64,000 nucleotides of DNA from SVTX01 sp045660325 (GTDB lineage Bacteria > Bacillota > Clostridia > Oscillospirales > CAG-272): the NCBI GenBank assembly GCA_045660325.1, contig JAZRDO010000015.1:57783-121782 (forward strand). The letters are read 5' to 3'. The position numbers and the translations under genes are program-made. Each line of letters begins with the position of its first letter. The first letter of the stretch is position 1. Of this stretch, positions 15,671 to 24,335 are shown in pieces. The notes below the pieces were generated by a model, which had not been told where the DNA came from, did not search any database, and saw only the letters and a program-made list of their open reading frames with translations.

Positions 15671-17011
15671 ATGTCAACAACACAAATACTTATATCAGTT
15701 TCGGTTTGTGTATTTACAGGACTTTTGATGTCGCGTATATGCAAGCTGTTAAAGCTCCCCGCAGTTACGGGATATCTTTTAGCGGGCGTGCTTGTCGGAT
15801 GCTTTTGCATAGGCTCGGTAGCGCTTCCCGGCGGATATCACCTTGGCTTCAGCGCAAAGGATTTTTCCGACATTGAAGAGATAAAGATCATATCCGAGAT
15901 AGCGCTTGGATTTATCGCGTTTTCCATAGGTAGCGAGTTCAAGCTTTCCGAATTAAAGAAAACGGGTAAGCAAGCAACTATCGTTGCATTCGCGCAGGCG
16001 ATTGCCGCGGCGGCGGTGGTTACGGGTGCGCTTATCGGTCTTCACTTTATTCTTTTGTCGGCAACAGGTAAGGATTATCTCCCGCTTCCCGCAGCTATCA
16101 TTCTCGGCGCGATCGCGACGGCAACGGCTCCCGCGGCAACTCTTATGGTAGTTCGTCAGTACAAGGCGAACGGTCCTACGACGAAGATGCTTCTTCCCAT
16201 CGTAGCTCTCGACGACGCTATCGGTCTTGTTGTTTTCGCAATCTTTATGGGAATTGCAAAGGCTATTGCGGGCGGTCCCGACGCGGTAAACATTATTTCG
16301 CTTTTCGTTGAGCCCATGATCGAGATCATAGCGTCTCTTGTGCTTGGCGCAGTTCTCGGACTTATACTTTCCTATCTTGAAAAGCTCTTCCATTCTAACT
16401 CCAACCGTCTTAGTCTTGTAATTACGTTCGTGTTCGTTACCGTTGCGGTTACAACGCTCAAGAATCTCCATATCGGAGAGGTACATATCGGATTCTCCTC
16501 ACTTCTTACATGTATGATGTGCGGAACTATGTTCTGCAACGTCTGTGAATGCTCCGACGAAATGATGGCGAGAGCGGACAGCTGGACAAAGCCCTTGCTT
16601 ATTCTTTTCTTTGTAATAAGTGGCGCCGAGCTTGACCTTTTGGTATTTACACAGCCCATCTTCATCTTGGTAGGCGTGGTATATATTTTGTTCCGTTGCG
16701 TTGGTAAATACTTCGGTACTTGGGGGTCTGCAAAGGCATCGGGCTGCGATAGCAATATTGTAAAATACCTCGGTATTACACTTTTCCCGCAGGCGGGCGT
16801 TGCTCTCGGTATGGTGAGCGTCGTGGAGTCCGACCTTGCGTTTGCCGGCACGGAAATAGCGGATACAGTTCGCTTCGTGGTTCTTTTCGCGGTTCTTGTA
16901 TACGAGATCATAGGCCCTGTTCTTACGAAGATGGCGCTTACGGCAGCGGGTGATATTACCGAAAAGCCTGCAAACTTCAGCCGCAGAAGAAAAAATCCCG
17001 AGCATCAGTAA
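15671..17011 (+). CDS. Cation:proton antiporter, CPA2/Na+-H+ exchanger family
   Basis: A 446-residue integral membrane protein with about 12 helices of the Na_H_Exchanger fold. The segments LPAVTGYLLAGVLVG and the paired Asp in LLPIVALDDAIGLVVF (the ion-binding unwound helix region) support a CPA2-type antiporter. There is no TrkA-N nucleotide-binding domain at the C-terminus, so gating by NAD is not expected. It exchanges Na+ or K+ for protons; which ion cannot be decided here. The ATG at 15671 has AGGAAAGG upstream. Confidence 0.88.
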   Translation: MSTTQILISVSVCVFTGLLMSRICKLLKLPAVTGYLLAGVLVGCFCIGSVALPGGYHLGFSAKDFSDIEEIKIISEIALGFIAFSIGSEFKLSELKKTGKQATIVAFAQAIAAAAVVTGALIGLHFILLSATGKDYLPLPAAIILGAIATATAPAATLMVVRQYKANGPTTKMLLPIVALDDAIGLVVFAIFMGIAKAIAGGPDAVNIISLFVEPMIEIIASLVLGAVLGLILSYLEKLFHSNSNRLSLVITFVFVTVAVTTLKNLHIGEVHIGFSSLLTCMMCGTMFCNVCECSDEMMARADSWTKPLLILFFVISGAELDLLVFTQPIFILVGVVYILFRCVGKYFGTWGSAKASGCDSNIVKYLGITLFPQAGVALGMVSVVESDLAFAGTEIADTVRFVVLFAVLVYEIIGPVLTKMALTAAGDITEKPANFSRRRKNPEHQ

Positions 17012-17027
17012 TAAAAAATATTTTTAT

Positions 17028-17101
17028 ACTCCCGTATAATTCACGTTTTATTGGAAATAATGCTTATATCCAATATAAAAGAAGTGTATTATACGGGAGG
17101 T
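17028..17101 (+). promoter_or_regulatory. Long hairpin that buries the spoIIR ribosome binding site
   Basis: CTCCCGTATAAT (17029-17040) pairs perfectly with ATTATACGGGAG (17088-17099), with a second helix TTGGA / TCCAA inside. The right arm contains the spoIIR ribosome binding site GGGAGG and is followed by TTTTT, so it could act as a terminator or as a translation block on read-through RNA from the antiporter gene. Confidence 0.65.
17034..17062 (+). promoter_or_regulatory. Candidate sigma-F promoter of spoIIR
   Basis: GTATA (17034-17038), 14 bp, GGAAATAATG (17053-17062). The B. subtilis sigma-F consensus is GYWTA, about 15 bp, GGNRANANTW, so the match is good with a spacer one base short. 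spoIIR is a sigma-F gene in B. subtilis. Confidence 0.5.
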
Positions 17102-17105
17102 TTTT

Positions 17106-17726
17106 ATGTCAATTACAAAAAAATTACTTATCGTTACCATTATTGTCATGGGTATAACCCTTATCTTAGGCGCGCTACCCATTCACGGAGAGAGCGAGAT
17201 ATACAGCTCGGTAGTGCGGCTCCACGTGCTTGCAAACTCGGATAGCGAGGAGGATCAGGCGCTAAAGCTCAAGGTCAGGGATTCCATACTTGAAGCTCTT
17301 GACGGACAGCTCGACGGGTGCAAAACGCAGGACGAGGCGAAGGCGAGAATCGAGACGCTTATGCCGACGATTCAGGCGGTGGCAGAGGAGAGAATTGAGG
17401 CGGAGGGATATTCTTACCCCGTTCGGATCGAATTGGGACTTGAGGATTATCCTACGCGGGAATACGAATCCTGCGCGTTTCCTGCGGGGAAATACACATC
17501 CTTGCGCGTGCTTATAGGCTCGGGTGAGGGGCAAAATTGGTGGTGCTGTGTTTTTCCGCCGCTTTGTCTGTCCTCATCAAGCAAGCTTTCGCGCGAGCAA
17601 AATGAGGACGCTTTTATTTCGGTAGGACTTACGGGGGAGCAGTATAAGATAATAACCGAGACGGATACGCCGAAATATCGGGCGAGATTTAAGATACTTG
17701 AGGTGTTTAGTAGCATTTTTAATTGA
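17106..17726 (+). CDS. spoIIR: Stage II sporulation protein R
   Basis: A 206-residue signalling protein, secreted from the forespore, that triggers SpoIIGA to process pro-sigma-E in the mother cell. It has an N-terminal membrane/signal segment (about 5-25), then the family core VVRLHVLANSDSEEDQALKLKVRDS, and later ARIELGLEDYPTREY-like and WWCCVFPPLCL segments typical of SpoIIR. It shows that the organism retains at least part of an endospore programme. The ribosome binding site GGGAGG lies in the right arm of a long hairpin, and a candidate sigma-F promoter overlaps the left arm. Confidence 0.93.
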   Translation: MSITKKLLIVTIIVMGITLILGALPIHGESEIYSSVVRLHVLANSDSEEDQALKLKVRDSILEALDGQLDGCKTQDEAKARIETLMPTIQAVAEERIEAEGYSYPVRIELGLEDYPTREYESCAFPAGKYTSLRVLIGSGEGQNWWCCVFPPLCLSSSSKLSREQNEDAFISVGLTGEQYKIITETDTPKYRARFKILEVFSSIFN

Positions 17727-17754
17727 TATTTTGAAAAATCTTTGCCCTAAACAG

Positions 17755-17783
17755 TTGAAAACCCGCGAAAAATATGTTATAAT
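17755..17783 (+). promoter_or_regulatory. Promoter of the DUF1846 gene
   Basis: TTGAAA, 17 bp, TATAAT, about 39 bp before the start codon. Confidence 0.88.
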
Positions 17784-17821
17784 TTAAAATGTATTTTTAC
17801 AGTAAGTCCGCGGGGGTTTTT

Positions 17822-19336
17822 ATGGATACTAAAAATATTAACACCGAAAAAACATTAAGAGAAGGCTTCAGTAACGAAAAATATATCGAGCTTCAGTCGG
17901 GTAGGATCAAGGAAAGAATTGAGAAATTCGGCGGTAAGCTTTATATGGAGTTTGGCGGCAAGCTTTTCGACGACTATCACGCGTCGCGCGTTTTGCCGGG
18001 ATTTAAGCCTGACAGTAAGCTTTCTATGCTTTGCTCACTCCGTGACAGCGCGGAGGTTGTTATCGCGATAAGCTCTGAGGATATTGAAAACAGTAAGTAC
18101 AGAGGCGATACGGGTATCGCTTACGACAAGGAGGTTTTGCGCCTTATCGACTCCTTCCGTGAGGTTGGTCTTTACGTTGGAAGCGTTGTGCTTACAAAGT
18201 ACACGGGTCAGCACGCGGCGGACACGTTTATAAAGAATCTTCAGGCTGCAGGTATCAATACGTACAAGAATTATCTTATAAGAAATTACCCCAACGACGT
18301 AAATCATATAGTAAGTGAAGAGGGCTTCGGCAGAAACGATTATATCGAAACAAGCCGTCCGCTCGTTATCGTTACCGCCCCCGGTCCCGGATCCGGTAAG
18401 ATGGCGACCTGTCTCTCCCAGCTCTACCACGATCACAAGAGAGGAATTCAGGCGGGATATGCGAAGTTTGAGACCTTCCCGATATGGAATCTCCCCTTGA
18501 AGCATCCCGTGAATCTCGCTTACGAGGCGGCAACCGCCGACCTTGCCGATATAAATATGATCGACCCCTATCATATGCAGGCATACGGCGAGACTGCGGT
18601 AAACTATAACAGAGATATTGAAATTTTCAGAGTCCTTGACTCTATGATGACGAAGATCTTCGGCAAGTGCCCCTACAAGAGCCCCACGGATATGGGTGTA
18701 AATATGGCGGGCTACGCGATCTACGACGACGAGGCGGTACGCGAGGCGGCAGAGCAGGAGATCATCCGCAGATTCTACAAGACCGCTTGCGCAAGACGAA
18801 AGGGAATGGCAGAGCCCGAGGAGACGAGAAAGATCGAGCTTTTAATGGACGAGTGCGGCATCACGACCGCAAACCGTCCCACTGTTATACCTGCGCTTGA
18901 AATCGAGGCGAAGACGGGACTTCCCGGCGTTGCTATTCAGCTTTCCGACGGTCATATCGTTACGGGCAAGACGAAGGATCTGCTCAGCGCATCCAGTGCG
19001 GCGCTCCTCAATGCGCTTAAATATCTTGCGGGAATCGATGACGATATAATGCTTATTTCTCCCGAGATCATTTCTCCCATTATGAAGCTCAAGAAGGAGC
19101 ATCTCGGCAGCCGAAGCTCAAGAATGAGAACCGACGAGCTTATTATTGCGCTTTCGATTTGCGCGCAAACGGATGAAAACGCGGCAAAGGCGCTCGCGGC
19201 AATTTCGGCTCTTCGCGGAGCGCAGATACACTCCACGGTTATTTTGTCGTATTCCGATGAGAGCGTGCTGACAAAGCTTGGCGCGTGCATTACCTGTGAA
19301 CCTGTATTTGCTGAAAAGTGCTTATTCCACAAATAA
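17822..19336 (+). CDS. DUF1846 domain-containing protein
   Basis: A 504-residue protein matching the DUF1846 family along its whole length (EKYIELQSGRIKERI, GGKLFDDYHASRVLPGF, TAPGPGSGKMATCLSQLYHD, KHPVNLAYEAATADL). The GPGSGK segment is a P-loop-like nucleotide site. The family is common in Firmicutes and has a known fold but no settled function. The ATG at 17822 follows a GGGGG-rich ribosome binding site; an upstream in-frame ATG at 17789 lies within the first bases after the promoter and is less likely. It stands alone, with its own promoter and terminator. Confidence 0.9.
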   Translation: MDTKNINTEKTLREGFSNEKYIELQSGRIKERIEKFGGKLYMEFGGKLFDDYHASRVLPGFKPDSKLSMLCSLRDSAEVVIAISSEDIENSKYRGDTGIAYDKEVLRLIDSFREVGLYVGSVVLTKYTGQHAADTFIKNLQAAGINTYKNYLIRNYPNDVNHIVSEEGFGRNDYIETSRPLVIVTAPGPGSGKMATCLSQLYHDHKRGIQAGYAKFETFPIWNLPLKHPVNLAYEAATADLADINMIDPYHMQAYGETAVNYNRDIEIFRVLDSMMTKIFGKCPYKSPTDMGVNMAGYAIYDDEAVREAAEQEIIRRFYKTACARRKGMAEPEETRKIELLMDECGITTANRPTVIPALEIEAKTGLPGVAIQLSDGHIVTGKTKDLLSASSAALLNALKYLAGIDDDIMLISPEIISPIMKLKKEHLGSRSSRMRTDELIIALSICAQTDENAAKALAAISALRGAQIHSTVILSYSDESVLTKLGACITCEPVFAEKCLFHK

Positions 19337-19340
19337 ATAC

Positions 19341-19372
19341 AAAAAAGACGGGCATTGCCCGTCTTTTTATTT
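19341..19372. terminator. Bidirectional terminator
   Basis: AAAAAAGACGGGC / GCCCGTCTTTTT around an ATT loop between convergent genes. Confidence 0.9.
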
Positions 19373-20392
19373 TATAAATAGCGCGACGATAAAGAAGATT
19401 ACGCACACTATCATAGAGAAGCTTGAGATATTTGAGAGCATAGCGCGTACACCGTCGCCCGGGGTCGTGATTATTATGCTCGGGAGAGTATATTCGCCCT
19501 TGGCGGATCTTTTGAATATCTTGGCACATTCAAAGGCAAATGCTGCTGCCGAGAGGAGAAGTCCGCCTATCATAACCGCTACGAACACCGCACGGTTGCT
19601 TGTTGACAGCACGTAGGATTGAAGGTTCGTGCCAAAGAAAAGCATAAAGCATTTTGTCAGGAAATTTATTACGGTGCAGGCGAGCAGGGAGTCCGTTAGA
19701 TAGAGAACGAACGTAAGGAAAAGACCTAATATGAGGTGGGATACGAAGGTCCTCCAGTCAAGTGAGATGAGCGCGTACATAAGCGACGTCGTGATGCCTG
19801 CCGCAAGATAGCCCTGCTTTTCGTAGGACGCGTGAAATATTCCGCGGAACATAAATTCCTCGCAAAGGGCGGGGACGAGCGCGAAGGCTACGATAGGGAA
19901 AAAGGGTGTGTCGGGCAGGGGGAGTCTTTCCGTAAAGAAGGAATTGTACAGATAGAATCCGTCGGAATAGCCCGAGCGCAGTCTGAATAAAAGATTTACA
20001 AAGAAAATTACGATCGAAATAAGCACCGCGCCGAAGAACATAAGGAAAAAGTGCTTTACGCTCGGAAGCTTGATCCTCAGCTCGCGCGCGATCTTGCTCA
20101 TTTGTCCGTGATGTGTAAATTTATAAAAGAGATATGCGGGGATAAAGAAGATGACGGTCAGGAGAATTACTACTCCGAGGTATCCGCCTGTCTTGTCGGG
20201 GAAGACGTTGATAGCTATCTTAAAGAGGATAAGCATCAGCATCGCGACGATAAGAAGGCAGGGAGGGAGAAATATTTCCTTTCCGAAGAAGAATTCCGTG
20301 AAGTTGAATCTTCGCTCCTTTTTCTTCCGCTTTTGCTTTTTCGGAGCCTCGTTCAGCTCGTCAAGCGGGTTATTTATAAGCTTTTCACTCAT
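19367..20392 (-). CDS. CPBP family intramembrane glutamic endopeptidase
   Basis: A 341-residue polytopic membrane protein with a charged, Lys-rich N-terminal cytosolic segment (KKQKRKKKERR) and about eight membrane segments. The catalytic motif EEFMFRG contains the paired glutamates and Arg of the CPBP/Rce1 (Abi) family. Family roles include prenyl-protein processing, bacteriocin immunity and signal cleavage; the substrate here is unknown. The start ATG at 20392 overlaps the last 8 bp of the DJ-1 gene and has ACGGAG about 10 bp upstream, which indicates translational coupling. Confidence 0.85.
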   Translation of the reverse strand: MSEKLINNPLDELNEAPKKQKRKKKERRFNFTEFFFGKEIFLPPCLLIVAMLMLILFKIAINVFPDKTGGYLGVVILLTVIFFIPAYLFYKFTHHGQMSKIARELRIKLPSVKHFFLMFFGAVLISIVIFFVNLLFRLRSGYSDGFYLYNSFFTERLPLPDTPFFPIVAFALVPALCEEFMFRGIFHASYEKQGYLAAGITTSLMYALISLDWRTFVSHLILGLFLTFVLYLTDSLLACTVINFLTKCFMLFFGTNLQSYVLSTSNRAVFVAVMIGGLLLSAAAFAFECAKIFKRSAKGEYTLPSIIITTPGDGVRAMLSNISSFSMIVCVIFFIVALFIK

Positions 20393-20942
20393 TTGTATAA
20401 GGCTCCGTCTGAATGGATTTTTCAATACTTTTCGCCACGTCCTCTCCACGAAGGAGCGCGACGAGGGTAAGACCGAATTTTTGAGCAACACCCATACCTC
20501 GCGCGGTAATGATATTGCCGTCGACAACGACACCGCGGTCGGTTACGATGCTTGCGCCGAGAAGCTCGTCCTCAAAGCCGGGGAAGCAGGTAGCATTCTT
20601 GCCTTCAAGAAGTCCGCGCTTGCCGAGAACAAAGGGAGCGGCACAAATAGCGGCAATGTAAGCCCCCTTTTTATGCGCTGTCTTGATCGCTACGTCGACC
20701 GTTTTGGATTCGTCGAGATTTTTTGCGCCGGGCATACCGCCGGGGAGAATTATCATCTCGGGGGAGGAATCGCGGTACATAATATCGGGAATATCGGCGT
20801 GCACGGTTATTCCATGGGCGCCTCGGATGACCTCGCTGCCGATACCGACGGTGGTAACCTCGATATTCGCGCGGCGCAAAAGATCAAGCGGGCATAGAGC
20901 CTCTATCTCTTCAAATCCGTTTGCTAAAAATAAATATACCAT
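20385..20942 (-). CDS. DJ-1/PfpI family protein
   Basis: A 185-residue DJ-1/ThiJ/PfpI protein. It has the glutamate of NGFEEIEA, the nucleophile-elbow Cys in AAICAAP, and the GGMPG segment. Family members act as deglycase/glyoxalase-like or chaperone-like stress proteins; the exact reaction is debated. Its stop overlaps the start of the CPBP protease gene, so the two form a small operon. Confidence 0.9.
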   Translation of the reverse strand: MVYLFLANGFEEIEALCPLDLLRRANIEVTTVGIGSEVIRGAHGITVHADIPDIMYRDSSPEMIILPGGMPGAKNLDESKTVDVAIKTAHKKGAYIAAICAAPFVLGKRGLLEGKNATCFPGFEDELLGASIVTDRGVVVDGNIITARGMGVAQKFGLTLVALLRGEDVAKSIEKSIQTEPYTNE

Positions 20943-21089
20943 AATTTTCTCCCAAAATTTCGATTTATATAATTATTATAGCACACGCGTTTGTGCTTGT
21001 CAATGAAAGTTTCGCTATCAAAGTCGCGTCCAAACGGCAATTTTAATAAAAAATTTTTGATGATAGGCGAAAAATTAACTTAATAGCTA

Positions 21090-21118
21090 TTGATAAAATT
21101 TGGAATTTATGGTAAACT
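21090..21118 (+). promoter_or_regulatory. Probable promoter of pgk
   Basis: TTGATA, 17 bp, TAAACT, about 84 bp before the start codon. The -10 box is weaker than most in this window. Confidence 0.6.
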
Positions 21119-21201
21119 ATAAGGTGGTATGTGATGAGCATACTATTTAAAGAAGAATTTAAATTAAAAAAGCAAGATAAATATGAAAGGTGGACATTAA
21201 A

Positions 21202-22521
21202 ATGACCTACAACAAGAAGTCTATTGTAGACGTTGAAATCAAGGCGGGCCAGAAGGTTTTCGTTCGTTGCGACTTTAACGTTCCCACAAAGGATGGCGGA
21301 ATCACATCCGACAAGAGAATCGTAGAGGCACTTCCCACTATCAAGTACCTTATGGAAAAGGGTGCGAAGGTAATTCTCGCTTCTCACATGGGTAAGCCCC
21401 ATAACATTTTCACAGAGGGCTTCAAGCTCACAAAGAAGGAAGTAAAGAAGATCGCTGAGCTTCCCGAAGAAGAAAGAGCGGCGGCTGAGGCAGAATGCTT
21501 CAAGAAGGCTGCAAAGGACGAATCCAAGTTCTCTCTTGAGATCGTTGCAAACAAGCTTAATGAATATCTTGACAATAAGGTTGTATTCGCTCGTGACATT
21601 ATCGGCGAGGATGCAAAGGCAAAGATCGCCGCTATGGAAAACGGCACTTGCGTGCTTCTCCAGAACGTAAGATTTGATGCAGGCGAAGAAAAGAACAAGC
21701 CCGAATTTGCAAAGGCACTTGCAGATCTCTGCGGCGAAGGCGGACTTTTTGTAAACGACGCTTTCGGTACAGCTCACAGAGCACACGCTTCCACAGCAGG
21801 CGTTGCTGATTACCTCCCCGCAGTTTGCGGTTACCTTATCGGTAAGGAAATCGGCGTTATGGGTAAGGCACTTTCTAACCCTGAAAGACCCTTCGTTGCT
21901 ATTCTCGGCGGCGCAAAGGTTTCCGATAAGCTCAACGTTATCAACAACCTTCTTACAAAGGTTGATACACTTATCATTGGCGGCGGTATGGCATATACAT
22001 TCCTCGCAGCTAAGGGCTACGGCGTAGGTAAGTCCCTCCTCGATTCCGAGAAGATCGACTACTGCCGTGAGATGATGGCAAAGGCAGAGGCAAACGGCGT
22101 TTCTCTCTTGCTCCCCATCGATACAACTGTTGCTGACGGTTTCCCGAACCCCATCGACGCTGAGATCTCCGTTGAAGTAGTTGACTCCGACAAGATCCCT
22201 GCTGACAAGGAAGGTCTTGATATCGGTACAAAGACAATGGCTCTTTATGCAGATGCAGTTAAGAATGCAAAGACTGTTGTTTGGAACGGTCCTATGGGCG
22301 TATTCGAGAACCCCACACTTGCAAAGGGTACAATTTCCGTAGCACAGGCATTGGCTGATTCCGATTGCATTTCTATCGTTGGCGGCGGCGACTCCGCGGC
22401 AGCTTGCGAGACACTCGGATTTGCTCCCAGAATTACACACATTTCTACAGGTGGCGGCGCATCCCTTGAATTCCTTGAGGGTCTTGCTTTGCCTGGTATT
22501 GCTTGCCTCCAGGACAAGTAA
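21202..22521 (+). CDS. pgk: Phosphoglycerate kinase
   Basis: A glycolytic enzyme making ATP from 1,3-bisphosphoglycerate. It has RCDFNVPTKDG at the N-terminus, the substrate histidine region SHMGKP, and GGDSAAACE near the end. At 439 residues it is longer than the usual ~395; an insertion rich in Lys/Glu (about residues 78-105, KEVKKIAELPEEERAAAEAE) accounts for most of this. Codon use is strongly biased, as expected for a highly expressed gene. AAAGGTGG precedes the ATG at 21202. tpiA follows 256 bp downstream. Confidence 0.97.
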   Translation: MTYNKKSIVDVEIKAGQKVFVRCDFNVPTKDGGITSDKRIVEALPTIKYLMEKGAKVILASHMGKPHNIFTEGFKLTKKEVKKIAELPEEERAAAEAECFKKAAKDESKFSLEIVANKLNEYLDNKVVFARDIIGEDAKAKIAAMENGTCVLLQNVRFDAGEEKNKPEFAKALADLCGEGGLFVNDAFGTAHRAHASTAGVADYLPAVCGYLIGKEIGVMGKALSNPERPFVAILGGAKVSDKLNVINNLLTKVDTLIIGGGMAYTFLAAKGYGVGKSLLDSEKIDYCREMMAKAEANGVSLLLPIDTTVADGFPNPIDAEISVEVVDSDKIPADKEGLDIGTKTMALYADAVKNAKTVVWNGPMGVFENPTLAKGTISVAQALADSDCISIVGGGDSAAACETLGFAPRITHISTGGGASLEFLEGLALPGIACLQDK

Positions 22522-22777
22522 TTTTTTGGGTCATCCTTTGAAATTTGCTCCAATACGTCGTTGCTCCTGCATTGCGGCTTGACGTAGGGAACTACGCCTG
22601 CGCCTTGCAATGTGCGGTGCGCCTTGTCTTGAAACAAATTTTTGCGGATTTTATAAAACTACACTTTAAGCCTTAAAAATTATTTTAAGGTTTTTGAAGG
22701 GAGCGCGAGGGAAGCTTTTTCCTCAAAAAAGTGCCCCTCGCATCCATACAAAAAATATTAAAAAGAGGTATAATATA
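22522..22777 (+). other. pgk-tpiA intergenic region with hairpins
   Basis: No gene. A GC-rich REP-like tract (about 22540-22640) contains short inverted words. A hairpin CCTTAAAA / TTTTAAGG with a following TTTTT (about 22672-22696) looks like a terminator or processing site. A third structure, GCGAGGG / CCCCTCGC (about 22704-22741), precedes tpiA. I find no clear promoter for tpiA, so the two genes may share a transcript with internal processing. Confidence 0.5.
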
Positions 22778-23533
22778 ATGAGAAGATATGTAATTGCAGG
22801 TAACTGGAAGATGAATATGACACCCGCGAAGGCTCAGGCTCTTATTGGTGAGATGAAGCCTCTCGTTGAGGGTAAGGACAACTGTGACGTTGTTCTTTGT
22901 GTTCCCGCTATCGACATTCCTGCGGCTATTGAGGCTGCAAAGGGCTCTAACATCAAGATCGGTGCTGAGAACGTACACTTCAAGGCAAGCGGCGCATACA
23001 CAGGCGAGATCTCCGCTGAGATGCTTGTTGAAGCAGGTGTTGAATACGTTGTTATCGGTCACTCCGAGAGAAGACAGTACTTCGGTGAGACTGACCAGAC
23101 TGTTAACCTTCGCACACTCGCAGCTCTTAACGCAGGACTTAAGGCAATCGTTTGCGTTGGTGAAACACTTGAGCAGAGAGAGCTCGGCTACACTGAGACA
23201 CTCCTCAAGTTCCAGACAAAGATGGCTCTTACAAACGTAACAGAGGAGCAGATGAAGAACGTTATCGTAGCTTACGAGCCTGTTTGGGCTATCGGCACAG
23301 GTGTTACAGCAACTGCTGACCAGGCTGACGAGGGTAACGGCTACGTTCGCGCAGCTATCGCTGAAATGTTCGGCACAGACGTTGCAGAGGCAACAACAGT
23401 TCAGTACGGCGGTTCTATGAACGACAAGAACGCTGCAGAGCTTCTTTCTAAGGTTAACGTTGACGGCGGTCTTATCGGCGGCGCATCTCTCGTTGCTGAA
23501 AAGTTTGCTGCGATCGTAAACGCTGCACAGTAA
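22778..23533 (+). CDS. tpiA: Triosephosphate isomerase
   Basis: A 251-residue TIM barrel interconverting dihydroxyacetone phosphate and glyceraldehyde 3-phosphate. It has the catalytic Lys in AGNWKMN, His in IGHSERR, and Glu in AYEPVWAIGTG, plus the phosphate loop GGSMND. The ATG at 22778 is preceded by AGAGG and starts at the conserved MRRYVIAGNWK; an upstream in-frame extension has no homology. Codon bias matches pgk. A bidirectional terminator follows. Confidence 0.98.
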   Translation: MRRYVIAGNWKMNMTPAKAQALIGEMKPLVEGKDNCDVVLCVPAIDIPAAIEAAKGSNIKIGAENVHFKASGAYTGEISAEMLVEAGVEYVVIGHSERRQYFGETDQTVNLRTLAALNAGLKAIVCVGETLEQRELGYTETLLKFQTKMALTNVTEEQMKNVIVAYEPVWAIGTGVTATADQADEGNGYVRAAIAEMFGTDVAEATTVQYGGSMNDKNAAELLSKVNVDGGLIGGASLVAEKFAAIVNAAQ

Positions 23534-23545
23534 TTCTATTTACAT

Positions 23546-23578
23546 AAAAAAGAACGGACGCGAGTCCGTTCTTTTTTT
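23546..23578. terminator. Bidirectional terminator after tpiA
   Basis: AAAAAAGAACGGAC / GTCCGTTCTTTTTTT with a GCGA loop. Confidence 0.92.
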
Positions 23579-24278
23579 ATTTATTTTCTTCCATCCACGA
23601 CGAAAGCTGTCTTTCTATTGCGGGTGTGATCTTTTGAGTCAGTACCTCGTATCCCGCGGGTGTGAGATGACCACCGTCGGTGGTATATTCCTCTCGCATT
23701 TCGCCTGTCTTGAGATCAAGCAGGGCGGAGTAGAGATCCACGTATTCAAAGGAATATTTTTCCGCAAGAAGCTTTATTTGTACGTTGTTATATGCCGCGA
23801 GCTGATTTTTCCTGCCCCATTCCTTGCTCATTGAGGTAAGCGAGAGGAGAATTATCTTTGATTTCGGAAGATTGTCGCGAAGTCCTATGAGTATTCTCTC
23901 GTAATTATCGAGCATTGAATCCATATTGTTCGCGCCGATAAGCATAACGACGACCTTGGGCTTGAGCTCGTACAGGGAGACCTCGAGTCGTTCTTCAAGT
24001 CCAACGGTGGTGTCTCCGCCGATGCCTCGGTTTGAGGTTACGTACTGAGGATAGTACTTTGAAAGCTCATAGCCGTCGGTAAGACTGTCGCCGATAAACG
24101 CGACGTCAACCTCATAATCCTCATAAAGCTTATTTTCTTCTTCGTAAGCTTCAATTTTATCCTTTCGATATTGAGCAAGCTGGCGCAGAAGTTCTTCTTT
24201 GTCGTGTTTATCCTTGCAGCCGCACAAAGCTGATGACGCGAGTATTAAAACGAGAATTAACAAAAAAATTCTTTTCAT
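23577..24278 (-). CDS. SGNH/GDSL-type esterase lipoprotein
   Basis: A 233-residue exported lipoprotein. The signal peptide ends at a lipobox-like SSALCGC. The catalytic Ser is in FIGDSLTDGYE, the oxyanion segments are GGDTTVG and GANN, and the Asp-His pair is in DGGHLTPAGY. It probably hydrolyses acyl or acetyl esters on cell-surface or environmental carbohydrates. AAAGGTG precedes the ATG at 24278. It lies downstream of the citrate synthase gene, separated by a terminator. Confidence 0.88.
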   Translation of the reverse strand: MKRIFLLILVLILASSALCGCKDKHDKEELLRQLAQYRKDKIEAYEEENKLYEDYEVDVAFIGDSLTDGYELSKYYPQYVTSNRGIGGDTTVGLEERLEVSLYELKPKVVVMLIGANNMDSMLDNYERILIGLRDNLPKSKIILLSLTSMSKEWGRKNQLAAYNNVQIKLLAEKYSFEYVDLYSALLDLKTGEMREEYTTDGGHLTPAGYEVLTQKITPAIERQLSSWMEENK

Positions 24279-24291
24279 TTTATTCACCTTT

Positions 24292-24330
24292 GAAAAACGG
24301 AGTATCACTTTGAAGCTGATACTCCGTTTG
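24292..24330 (-). terminator. Terminator of the citrate synthase gene
   Basis: ACGGAGTATCA pairs with TGATACTCCGT, followed on the minus strand by a T run. Confidence 0.8.
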
Positions 24331-24335
24331 ATTTT

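Noticed and set aside
21043..22440. Long Cys/Leu-rich open frame opposite pgk
   Set aside because: An antisense shadow of a highly expressed, codon-biased gene. No homology and no ribosome binding site. The same applies to long antisense frames opposite the GRE, ALDH and PduS-like genes.
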